Source of the DNA: Clostridiales bacterium
GTDB taxonomy: Bacteria > Bacillota > Clostridia > Caldicoprobacterales > UBA3941
DNA length: 40,441 nt
Direction of reading: 5' to 3'
NCBI GenBank assembly: GCA_012518395.1
Contig: JAAYSJ010000005.1
Coordinates: 1 to 40,441 of the forward strand
Shown: piece by piece, positions 8,745 through 20,500 of the stretch
Layout: each line of letters begins with the position of its first letter
Position numbering within the stretch: position 1 is the stretch's first letter
Program-made: the position numbers and the translations under genes
The notes under the pieces: model-generated
Databases searched by the model: none
What the model saw: only the letters and a program-made list of their open reading frames with translations
Told to the model about the DNA's origin: nothing

Positions 8745-11231
8745 GTGTCTGAAAGAGGAGGTCATACACCCATTTTGCCGGTCAAAGCCCGTTATTTTCC
8801 ATCCCGACTTTTAAAAAAACTAGGGGATGTATTAACCGTGCCGGTGACCGTAATTGAAGCACCCGCAGGATACGGTAAAACTACGGCGCTCAGGCATTAT
8901 CTTGAGAATAGCTCTGCTAACGGCATGCCTGTATATTGGTGGACTGTAGACGGGATCGATCATGTAGCTTCTTGGTCGAGGCTATGTAAAGAGTTATCTT
9001 CCATTGATGCCAAGGCCGGAAAGGGTCTTGTATCCTTGGGCTTTCCTAAGACAAGCACTGCCTGGGAAGCCGCCGAAGTTATAGGAGGCATAAATTGTGA
9101 CAGACCTTGTATATTGGTACTGGATAATTTTCAGTTTATACAGCAAAAACTGCCCAGTTCACTTATCTCTGCTCTGTTGTCTTATTCCGGGCTTAATCTT
9201 CATATAATAATCGTTACCCAAACCGTAAGGCCATATGAGCGTTCATTCTTTAAACAACATGGAGTTTATTACATAGATACAGAGGATCTAAGGCTGCAAA
9301 TATCCGATATAAAATCTTATTTCCGGCTTTGCGGGGAGACGATATCCAAATCTGATGCCGGAAAATTGTATCATTATACTGAAGGATGGATTGCGGCGCT
9401 TTATCTTATTATGCTGCAAATAAAACGGGGGGAAGGGTTTGAACCGGGACACGACATTATTCGGCTTATGGATAGTATTGTATGGGGTAACATACCAAAT
9501 TGCCATAAGAATATGATCTTATACTCGGCTATTTTTACTCATATTTCCCTTGAACAGATGCAATTTTTTAGACGAGAAGGGGAGCCCCAAGTGGATGTGC
9601 TTGATATTTTGGATGAAATCCCCTTTATCAGATATGATACCAATAAGGGACTCTATGCCCTGCATTTTATTTTGCGAAAAGCCCTCTTAAGAAGGCTGGA
9701 AGCCGCAGATAATTATATCAAAACCCTGTGTTACAGCCGGGCAGGTGATTGGTTGGCAAAAATAGGACAGGCAGAGGGGGCTTTCCATTGCTATTATAAG
9801 GCAAATAATCATGAATCTGCCCTTTCCCTGCCCCTTAGCAAATTGACTTTGATGCGGGTTGAAGGATTACCTTTTACGGAGCCGGCTTCTAGATTATTGG
9901 CCGATTGTCCTCCAGAAATTATGCGCCGACACCCTATAACTCTTTTACGCATTGCTTATGCATTTATAGGGGCCAATCAGCTGGAGAAGGCAGACTCATT
10001 GCTTAAAGAACTTAAAAGAATCATAGAAGAATTGGAAGATGAAGACGAGCGCCGACTTCTGCGGGGGGAGTGGCTTTTGGTTTCGGCTTTCAGAAGATAC
10101 CCAAATATCTTGGAAATGGAGTTTATGCTCAAAGAAGCTGTGTCTAAAATCGGCGGGAGATGCCGGACAATTACCCAAGGGGAGCCTTTTGCCTTTGGAT
10201 TACCTCTGATGATCTTCTTCCTTGGCAGACCCGGGAAGATGGAGGAGGAGTCGGAGGCTTTAACAAGAACTATAGAGTACCTCACCGATCTCACAGGGGT
10301 GTATAGCGGCGCTGATGTCCTTTTGAAAGCCGAATGTGCTATCTATAAGGGTAATCTTGACAAGGCTGAACCCCTATGTCACCAGGCCTTCTATTTATCT
10401 GATAGTGCTGGCCAATGGGCTGTTAAAGCAGGGGCGATAAATCAGTTGGCCCAGATAGCCTTCAAGCGGGGGAATATAAAGGATCTAAATCATTATATAA
10501 AGGAACTCGCAAAATCTATAGGGGACGATGCTATGGCCCCTTGGGTCAGTCAAATGCTCCAAGCCGATTATTATTCATGGATGGGTCTTACAAAATTGAC
10601 AGCACCATGGATAAATAAGGGGGAAATACCTTTCCCTGACGCCCCCGGTTGGACTAGGACATATCTTCGTTATGCCCATCTGGCAGCTTTAATACAGGGG
10701 AAGGAATATACCCGTTTTCTTGGGGCAGCTGAGGCGGCACTTATAGAATGTCATAACAATGAGCATTTGGTGATGAGGATATACATACACCTTCTTTTGG
10801 CGCTGGGTTATTTGAAGATGGGGGAGGGGGAGCAGGCCTTAAATCATACAATAAAGGCTCTTAGTTATGCATTGCCTGATCAAATCTATTTACCCTTTAT
10901 GGAATTTAAATGGATGCTGGACGACCTGATAGAGAAAGCTTTTGCCTCGTTGGACATAAAAATGCCGGAGGAAATAGTTATTAAGGGGAGGATGGTGGAG
11001 GGCAGCCAGAAGCTTTTAATGAGTACCGCATCAGCAGACAATACTCTTCCCTATGATCTGACAAGAAGAGAAATGGACGTGGCCGGCATGGCTTCAAAGG
11101 GTATGAGCAATAAGGAGATTGCAAGAAAATTGCACATATCTGAAACCACCGTCAAGTTTCATCTGCGTACCGTGTTTTCAAAAATGGGCATTGATCGGCG
11201 AACCAAGCTGCCGGGGCTTTTAAGCGATTAA
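8745..11231 (+). CDS. MalT-like LuxR-family transcriptional regulator
   Basis: Walker A 'APAGYGKTTALRHYL'; C-terminal LuxR HTH 'LTRREMDVAGMASKGMSNKEIARKLHISETTVKFHLRTVFSKMGIDRR'; TPR-like middle. Confidence 0.93.
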   Translation: MSERGGHTPILPVKARYFPSRLLKKLGDVLTVPVTVIEAPAGYGKTTALRHYLENSSANGMPVYWWTVDGIDHVASWSRLCKELSSIDAKAGKGLVSLGFPKTSTAWEAAEVIGGINCDRPCILVLDNFQFIQQKLPSSLISALLSYSGLNLHIIIVTQTVRPYERSFFKQHGVYYIDTEDLRLQISDIKSYFRLCGETISKSDAGKLYHYTEGWIAALYLIMLQIKRGEGFEPGHDIIRLMDSIVWGNIPNCHKNMILYSAIFTHISLEQMQFFRREGEPQVDVLDILDEIPFIRYDTNKGLYALHFILRKALLRRLEAADNYIKTLCYSRAGDWLAKIGQAEGAFHCYYKANNHESALSLPLSKLTLMRVEGLPFTEPASRLLADCPPEIMRRHPITLLRIAYAFIGANQLEKADSLLKELKRIIEELEDEDERRLLRGEWLLVSAFRRYPNILEMEFMLKEAVSKIGGRCRTITQGEPFAFGLPLMIFFLGRPGKMEEESEALTRTIEYLTDLTGVYSGADVLLKAECAIYKGNLDKAEPLCHQAFYLSDSAGQWAVKAGAINQLAQIAFKRGNIKDLNHYIKELAKSIGDDAMAPWVSQMLQADYYSWMGLTKLTAPWINKGEIPFPDAPGWTRTYLRYAHLAALIQGKEYTRFLGAAEAALIECHNNEHLVMRIYIHLLLALGYLKMGEGEQALNHTIKALSYALPDQIYLPFMEFKWMLDDLIEKAFASLDIKMPEEIVIKGRMVEGSQKLLMSTASADNTLPYDLTRREMDVAGMASKGMSNKEIARKLHISETTVKFHLRTVFSKMGIDRRTKLPGLLSD

Positions 11232-11519
11232 TTTTCGACAAAAAATTGTATAAAACCTATCCTTTTGGACGGGGCGGTAAAAGATATATTGTCGTATTAT
11301 AAAAATGTGGCAATATTTTTTTGTCCCCAAAAAACGCGGTGACAATACCTTGAAAGAATACATATTGACGCTATTATTAACAAGTATTTTTACTAAATTA
11401 TCTGGCGAAATAGTTTATTTCGGCAAACCGGCATATCGTTACAGAAGGGCGGCTTTTTACATTGGTTGGCTAAAGCTGTTGTATGCTCGCATGGGCGATG
11501 TGGAAATGGGGGTTTTAAA

Positions 11520-14500
11520 ATGTCTTTTAAAATATTTGCGGTGGGAAAAAATAATCTTTTCAAAAGATCTTTTTCAATAATTCTAATACTGTGCCTCAAT
11601 ATCGGCCTTATAGTTATGCCGCCGGCGGCGCCGAAGGTATATGCTGCCGCTGGAAATATGCCTGTGGCAACCGATGATCCGGCTACCGAAATCCCTATGC
11701 ATTTTGAATCGAAATCACGTGTTTCCGAGATAGAAGATAACATAGCGGCGACTAAGTTCTTGAACGTCAGTAATATACCAATGGACTCTTACCTCAATAG
11801 GATTACTGTGGATATCTGGTTATCATCCTATGACCCAAGGAGCCCTCTTGCACTCTGGATTCAATCGCCTATACTGTCCTCATACCTCGATGGCTATAAA
11901 TATCCAAAAGGAAAAGTATATACGCTTAAAAAAAACGGAACAGGTGTGGGTAGCGGGGGTCTGGGTATGGGCAGCGAATACAACCAAAGGATCATCTTTG
12001 ACGATAATGCCGAGCGTAGCATCAATACAGAGAATCCGAGTGATTCGTATATAGGCAGCTACAGAAGCCACGAATCTCTGGCAGATCTTGAAGGGAACAG
12101 AATCGGTGGGTCATGGGATTTATATGCTAAATATATGGTGACAGGCAAACGGGCCTCCTTGGTGGACTTCGGTTTAACTGCGTGGCTTCGTCTGGATCGT
12201 GATATCAGGTATGAAACCTATGGCTCAAGGCCCTTGACAGTAAATAAAGGGGACGGTGTTTTAATAAACGACTGGGACCCCCAGGGACGTGCGCTAACCG
12301 CAGAATTAGTATCCCAGCCGCCTGGCGGTACTGTAACCCTTAACCCCGACGGCTCCTTTACATATACCGCAAAGAGAGAAACCAAGGGAATTGATACCTT
12401 TTATTACAGGGCTTATAACGGCAGTCATTATTCCGATCCTGCCAAGGTTCTTATCAATGTAAAGAACAGAAAGCCCACGGCCAAGGATCATACCTTTACC
12501 GTCTATAAAACATACACCTTTGAGCGCCCCCCAAGATTTATGCTTGAGGCGCCGGGCATTTTGGTCGGCTCCCAGGATCCCGATGGCGATGTACTTAAAT
12601 CATATTTTAATTATGATCCGGTTATTTCGGAAAAATGGCGCATTGGAATATTCGCTGACGGAGGTTGTGACATTCATCCACAGGGCATCTGGACTGATAC
12701 TGATATTCGGGATACTAAGGAGGTAACATTCCAATATGTCGTGCACGACGGTAAAGAATATTCTGACCCGGCCAATGTAAGAATCCTGATCAAGAACCCG
12801 CCGACTATCAGCATAAAGGCTCAGCCGGAGGATAAAGTTATAGGCCTTGGTAGTAGCGTATCTCTGACCATGGGCGACATTTTCAGCATCGACCCAGCCG
12901 ACGAAAGGTTGACATTTACCAGTGATCTTGGCAGTATCGCTGTAAACGAAAGTGATTGGAAAAATACCCTTTGGAACTATACGCCTGACGGGGTTGGGGT
13001 GAAACCAGTCATTTTAACTGCCCGTGCGGCCAATGGCAGTACAGAATCCGTAAGCTTTAATGTAATGGTGCAGGGTAATATAGAAAGCGTCCCCAATGTT
13101 GAGGTTACAGTACCCTTGGGTACAAGCCTAAGCGAAGCTATAGCCTCCCTAGGTTCTGAGGCGCCGGTTATCCTGGAGGGGGGGATTGAAGCCTTAGTCC
13201 CCATAAATTGGAGCCAGAGTTCCAACCCGGCATATAACTCTTCCATAGCAGGGAATTATACTTTCACAAGCAGTTTCGGTGATCTACCTGCCTGGATAAA
13301 AAACAGCAATAATATTGGGGCGCCTTCGGGAATAGTAAAAGTCGCCCCAAAGACCATATTGGAAATAACCGTCCCCATAACCCCTGCTAAAACTGGTACA
13401 CCCTATGAATTGATCGTCACCGCAAAGGATGGCAAGGGCCAAATAAAGACCGACTATACCGGCACAGTACATTTTTTTGGTACTGAGGGCACACAAGGCT
13501 TGCCGGGTAGCTATACCTTCACGGCTGCCGATAAGGGAAAGCATACCTTTAACGTCACCTTTGAAACCGGAGGCCAACGTACCATAAAAGTTTCGGAAGA
13601 TGACGGATTAAAAGGGCATTATACCTTTGACGAGGGGAGCGGCACTGTGATATCCGATTCGTCGGGCAACGGCAATGCCGGAACAATAACAAGCCCTGAC
13701 GGCTGGAGTACCAATAAGCCGGTGCTGCAATCTGGGAACGGTTCCAGCCTTGATTTAAATAGTGCTGCCTATAAAATCCCCAGCTCGACAAACGCCTTGG
13801 ATAATATCACCCTATCAGCATGGATTCATCCAAATGGCGATATCAAGGATACCTTCCTTTATAATGGGAACAGCAGTTCATCGGGGTACGGCTTAATGGT
13901 GAAAAACGATCATTTAACTCTTCTTTGCGGCGGTGTAGCTGTAGCGGAAACCTCTGCCCATTTGATCCAAAACAAATGGCAGCATGTGGCTGCAGTAAGA
14001 TCCAGTGGGGTTTGGACCCTGTATTTAGATGGAACTGCCTATAGGGTGGCGGGAAATCCCACCCCGAATTCTATAACAAACGGTCAATTTCTTTATGGGA
14101 ATAATAATGGCTGCTTTATAGACGATGTGCGTATATACGCTCGTCCATTATTGGAAAGGGAAATCGGGCTCCTTGCCCTGGGGCACCCCTTAACGGTATC
14201 AGCCTCCCTTTCGGCTTCACCCTTATCCGGGAAAGGCACTAAAGAAGATCCCTATATCATTACTACTGCTGACGAATTAGACAGCATCCGAAATCAATCG
14301 GGGGCTAATTATAAATTGGGTGCGGATATCGACCTTTCTTCCTATGGTTTGGATTATGACGGGGGAAAAGGCTGGCTGCCCATAAACGGCGGGGACTACT
14401 GGTTTACCGGCAGCTTAGACGGGGTGGGGCATACTATCAGCGGACTTAAGATAAATCGACCCGATACGGAGTTCGTTGGACTTTTTGGACGTATCGGCTC

Positions 14501-17500
14501 CAATGGGACAGTCAAGAATATAAAGCTTAAAGATGTTGATGTAGTGGGTGGAGTAAATGCCGGCGGCCTGGCAGGCCAAATAGTCGGGATGCAACCTATC
14601 ACCGGGGCAAGGGCTGATATTCAAATGATATCTGTCACAGGGAAAATTAAAGGAACACAAAATACAGGGGGTCTTGCAGGCTCTGCTTTCAGAGCGGATA
14701 TATCCCAGGTTTTTTGTGATGTTGAAGTGGAGCAGGCGCCGAATTATAGCGCAGGCGGCATAGTGGGGTTCTTGGGCGACAGATCTGTTATTTCTAATTC
14801 CTATGCTGTGGGAAGCGTGACAAATACTGGCGGAAGAACGCTGGGCGGCCTGGCGGGTCACATTGATGAACAACAGTCTTCAATTAAAAATTCCTATGCC
14901 GCAGTTTCGGTACAGGGAAGAGAGAGCGGGGGTTTAGCGGGTATTAACCAGGGTACTGTAACATCTTCCTATTATGATAGCGGCATCGCGGGGGTGACAG
15001 CCGGTGCGGGAACCCCTCTAAGCACCGCCCAGATGATGAAACAATCAACATTTGTAGACTGGGATTTTACAAATATCTGGCGCATCGTCGAAGACGGTAC
15101 ATATCCAATCCTTAAGTATTTGCCCGTGGAAACAGCAGAAATTGATGGCATGGTCAAAGCTGATATGAAGCATTTAAAAATCGGTTATACTGACGGTGAT
15201 AGTCAAAGCAGCGTAACCTCCAATCTGACGCTGCCCACAAGCGGTGAATACGGCACAGCTATCAAATGGGCTTCTTCCGATTCTTCTGCAATTACAGCAA
15301 AGGGCATTGTCAATCGATTGGTAGGGAAAGATCAAACCGTGATCATGACAGCGGAGGGAAGTAAGGATGGGGGAATCACACTCACTAAAACCTTTGATCT
15401 CACAGTTTTAGGCATCCCCATTGTGCCCGCTATTGACGGACCCATGGAAATGATCCTGGAGCGGGGGTACAGTGCCTGCTCTACCGAGGCCTATACTGTC
15501 ACGGGATTTCCCCTGCCGACGGTGTCAATAGTTTCGGGGAATGAAAGAGTCACTTGGAACGATACGACAAAAAAACTGTATATCGGGGAAGGGCTTGCAC
15601 CGGGGGATTACGAGATTATATTAAAGGCTGAAAATGGTACTTCACCAGATGCAATGTTTACCTTTAAGCTGACAATAGCCTCAGGCTTTGCGGGGGGTAA
15701 TGGGGCCCTAGATGATCCATATCATATCCAAACGCCGGGGCAGCTTAATTTGGTACGCGATTATTTGGATAAGTATTTTGTCCTGGACAACGATATTGGC
15801 CTGACTGAGGCTTGTGAGCCAGGCGGTGATTATTATAACAATGGCGACGGCTGGCTGCCCATAGGCGATGGGAAAAACAAATTTACCGGCAACTTAGACG
15901 GAGCGGGGCATACCATCAGTGGGCTTAAAATAAACCGGCCTAATACAGAGTTTACTGGTCTTTTCGGATGTATCGGCTCCTATGGGACGGTTAGGGATAT
16001 AAAGCTTAAAGATATTGATATAAGGGGCGGGACAAATACCGGCGGCCTGACAGGTCAAGTAGCCGGAATGCAGCCCACCCCAGAAGCAAGGGCTGAAATT
16101 GAAATGATATCGATTACAGGGAAAATTAAAGGTGGCCAAAATACAGGAGGCCTTTTGGGTTCTGCCTTCAGCGCTGATATATCCCAGGTTTTCTGCGATG
16201 TCGAAGTGGAGCAGGACATAAATCCGAATGCAGGGGGTGTAGCAGGGTATCTAGGCAGCGGCTCTGATATTTCTAATTCCTATGCAACAGGAAAGATAAC
16301 CAAGCGCAGTGAGGGTGAATGGGGGGGTCTGACAGGTCAAATTGAAGGCGGGGCTTCCGTAACAAATTCCTATGCGGCGGTAAAGCTTAATGGGAACGGT
16401 GGAGGGGGCCTAACTGGTGCCAATAAAGGTGCTGTAACATCTTCCTATTATGACAAAGATGTTGCGGGGGTAACAGCGGGAGCAGGAACAGCCCTATCTG
16501 CTGCTGGGATGAAACAACGAGCGACATTTAAAAATTGGGATTTCGATAATATTTGGTACATAGTTGACGGGGTTATCTATCCGATTTTACGGTTTATGGT
16601 TCCGGGAATGGAAGAAGTAGATAGTGCCATCAAAGTCGATTTAGACGATTTAGAGATTGGCTATAGCGGGGACGATAAGGCGGACAGCGTGACAGAGGAT
16701 TTAACACTCCCGAATAGCGGGGAAAAAGGAACCACCATCACCTGGCAATCATCAGACCCCGAAGTGATAAGCGATTATGGAAAGGTCACTCGAGTGGATG
16801 GCATGCACAACACCGTCACTTTAACTGCCACACTGAATAAAGCGGGTGGGAACCCACGTACAAAGTCCTTTACCCTTACAGTCATGGGTCACCCCATTCC
16901 GCCTTCCATTGTCGGACCTACAGATATGACCCTGCCCCAGGGCTACGATGCCTGTTCCACAGGCGCCTATACCATTACGAGTTTATATGATGCCACGGTA
17001 ACCAAAGTTTTGGGCGATGAGAACTTCACATGGAATGACGAAACAAAGAAACTGGATATTGCGGAAGGGTTGGCCGAAGGGACTTATCCCGTTGAGCTAA
17101 AGGTCAGCAACGGAACAAAGCCAGATGCGACACTGACTTTTACCCTGACTGTTATTTCTGAGTTTGTGGAGGGATATGGTACCCGAAGGGAACCCTACCA
17201 TATCCAAACGCCTGGGCAGCTTAATAATATAAGAAACCATCTTAATAAGTATTTTATCTTGGATAAGGATATTGATCTCACGGAAGTGTGTTTACCGGAT
17301 GGAGATTACTATAACGGCGGCGCCGGCTGGCAGCCCATAGGGGATTCGGTAGGCAAATTTACCGGCAGCCTGGACGGAGCGGGGCATACTATCAGCGGAC
17401 TTAAGATAAACCGGCCTAATACAGAGTTTACTGGCCTCTTCGGATGTATCGGCTCCAATGCGGAGGTCAGGGATATAAAGCTTACAGATGTTGATATAGC

Positions 17501-20500
17501 GGGCGGGACAAATACTGGCGGCTTGACAGGTCAGATAGCCGGAATGCAGCCTATCCCAGGGGCAAAGGCTGATATTCAAACGATATCTGTCATAGGAAAA
17601 ATTAAAGGTGGCCAAAATACAGGGGGTCTGGCAGGTTCTGCCTTTAGCGCTGATATATCCCAAGTTTTCTGCGATGTCGGGGTGGAGCAGAACGAAAAAC
17701 CGAATGCAGGGGGCATAGTGGGGTATCTGGCAAGTGACTCTAATATTTTTAATTCCTATGCCATAGGAAAGATAACCAAGAGGAGTGGAACAGAATGGGG
17801 CGGCCTGACGGGTCAAATTCGGGCAGGGGCTTCTATAACAAATTCCTATGCGTCAGTAAAGCTAAGTGGGAACGGAGGAGGAGGCCTGACCGGAACTAAT
17901 TACGGTACCGTGACATCTTCCTACTATGATAAGGATGTTGCAGGAAGAAATGATACAGAAAAGGGAACACCCAAAACCACCCAGGAGATGAAACAAGAGG
18001 CGACATTTGAAGGTTGGGATTTTGAAAATACCTGGCGGATTATAGACGGCGCCATTTACCCGGCCTTTCTATGGCAGCCTTACACCTACAGCGAGATTAA
18101 CGGAGTTATTAATTATTTTGCTGGTTGGGATTATATCGGATTGGACAATTATTCACCTGAAAACATAACAGGGGATTTTAATCTTCCTGAATCTGTTGCA
18201 GATGGATTAGAAATCACTTGGGAAACTGACAGGCCTGATCTTTTAGACCCTAATACCGGAACTGTAACAAGACCGAATATAGATACAGACGTCAAACTGA
18301 CAGCCTACCTGCATTTTGGCGATGGAGAGCCGTTAATTAAAGAATACAATGTTGTCATAAAGTCTGCTGCACCGGTTTATACGCTAAGATTGAACGGTAA
18401 TGGGTCAGGGGAGGACGAAGTCATACAAAGTCTTGGGCCTGATAATGAGTTCATTTTGACGGATGATCAGTTTACCCTTCTGGGCAAAGAGATTATTGGG
18501 TGGAACACTATGCCGGACGGTTCCGGGGTAAGCTATCCGGTGGATGAAACGATTTCCATGCCTCCGTATGATTTGACTTTATATGCTATATGGAGGATAT
18601 ACATGGACGGCGACGGCAGCAAAGATAACCCTTATAAGATAGGTTCCCCTTTGCAATTAGCAGCAGTTAGGGACAGAATGATTGAGAACGGCGGTGATGT
18701 TTACTTTGCCCAGACGGAGGATATTGACCTTGGCGAAGATGGAAACTGGACACCCATAGGGAACAGCGACAGCCCGTTTATGGGAACCTACGATGGTAAT
18801 GGGAAAATTATTTCCAATCTAAAAATCAGTAGTGTCCAATCTGCGGATGCCGGGCTTTTCGGTTTCATAGGGCCCTCTGGGAAATTAGAGAACATCAGAT
18901 TGGACGATGTAGATATCGACTTAAACAAACCGAATATACATGTGGGAGGTCTTGCCGGCACCAATCAAGGGACCATTAAAAGTTGCAGCAGTGATGGAAA
19001 TATATCTGTTAATGTTAATGATCGAATGGAAGCAGATGTCGGGGGCTTAACGGGAATTAATGAAACCATGGGAATCATTACCGGCTGCACCGCCGGCGGA
19101 ATAGTGAAGAGCAATGTTGACGGAAGTTTTATTGGAGGCATCGCGGGTACATCCGGCGGAACTATCAGCGACACTAATAATACGGCCAATATAATCGGGG
19201 GCTTATATAAAGGCGGTTTAGCAGGGCGTACAACAGCAGATCTAAAGATAGAGGACAGCTGCAATACGGGTGATATAAATACCCTTACTAGCAATGCCTC
19301 TGGGGGTTTGGTTGGTTATACCTATGATAATACTATAACTACGATCAACAACAGTTATAATTTTGGTGATGTAAGTGGGACTTATAGTGGCGGCCTGATC
19401 GGTTACACAGGTAACAGTCAAGTGTCGATAACCGACAGCTATAATTCCGGAAACATAAGTGGTACTTATAGCGGCGGCCTAGCGGGCTATACTGATACAG
19501 GAACTCTTAATATCACAGGCAGTTATAACTCCGCCGCCATCAATGGCATTAAAGGTTCTAGCGGGGGTTGGGCCGGCGGTTTGGTTGCTTACATCAAGCA
19601 AGGCTCTGCTGCTATTGATTCAAGCTGGAATACTGGGGAAATAACGGGGAATTTTATAGGCGGCCTGGTGGGATATCTATACGAGTCACCGGCAAATGTT
19701 ACCATAACTAACTGTTATAACTTAGGGGAAATCAGAGCCGGCTCTATTGGGGGCGGCCTTACGGGTCACTGTTACCAGGGTTTTATCTATATAAGTAAAA
19801 GCTATAATTCTGGTGAGGTTATAAGCTCGAACTATGCCGGTGGATTGGCTGGCTATATGTACGATGGAGAGATATCAAATAGCTTTAATAGAGGAAAAGT
19901 ATCTGCAGTAAATTTTGTGGGCGGCTTGACTAGCCAAATTGAAAAGGGACAGATAACAAATGCCTATAATGCAGGAGTTATAGAGGGTGGTAACACTGCG
20001 AAAGGCGGATTGGTGGGTAGGAAGGATAATGGCAGTATAAGCGATAGCTATTATGATTCCGAAACTAGCGGCCAAGACGATACGGGAAAAGGAAATCCCC
20101 TGAGCACCGTCCAGATGAAACAGAAGACAAGCTTTGAAAATTGGGATTTTGAGACTATATGGGCTATAAAAGAGGGTATTTCCTATCCATATTTTCGAAC
20201 TGAGATCCACGAGATAACTATTTCCTGGGGCAGTATGGAATTTACCTATACCGATGGTGCATGGAATCCAAATACCCATGAATACGATGATGGTGGTTGG
20301 ACAGCGGCTGAAAATGCCAATAGGATATCCATAATTAATAACACCGATAATCCAGTGACTATATCCTATTCTTATACAAGGGAAACCGGTTTTGAGAATA
20401 TAGCGGGCAATTTTACAGACGGAACTAACACTATACGACAATATGAACTGCCAGCCTGGGATGATTCTCCCCAGTGGTTTGATGTATTTTTAAATCTTTC

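Noticed and set aside
11400-11519. Possible c-di-GMP riboswitch upstream of the giant surface gene ('ggcaaacc')
   Set aside because: Only the short GGCAAACC-like stretch fits; the other conserved GEMM blocks are not evident. A covariance-model scan would decide.
11830-20441. Many opposite-strand and out-of-frame ORFs within the giant surface gene and other long genes
   Set aside because: They overlap well-supported coding frames, lack RBS or recognisable domains, and are shadow ORFs.
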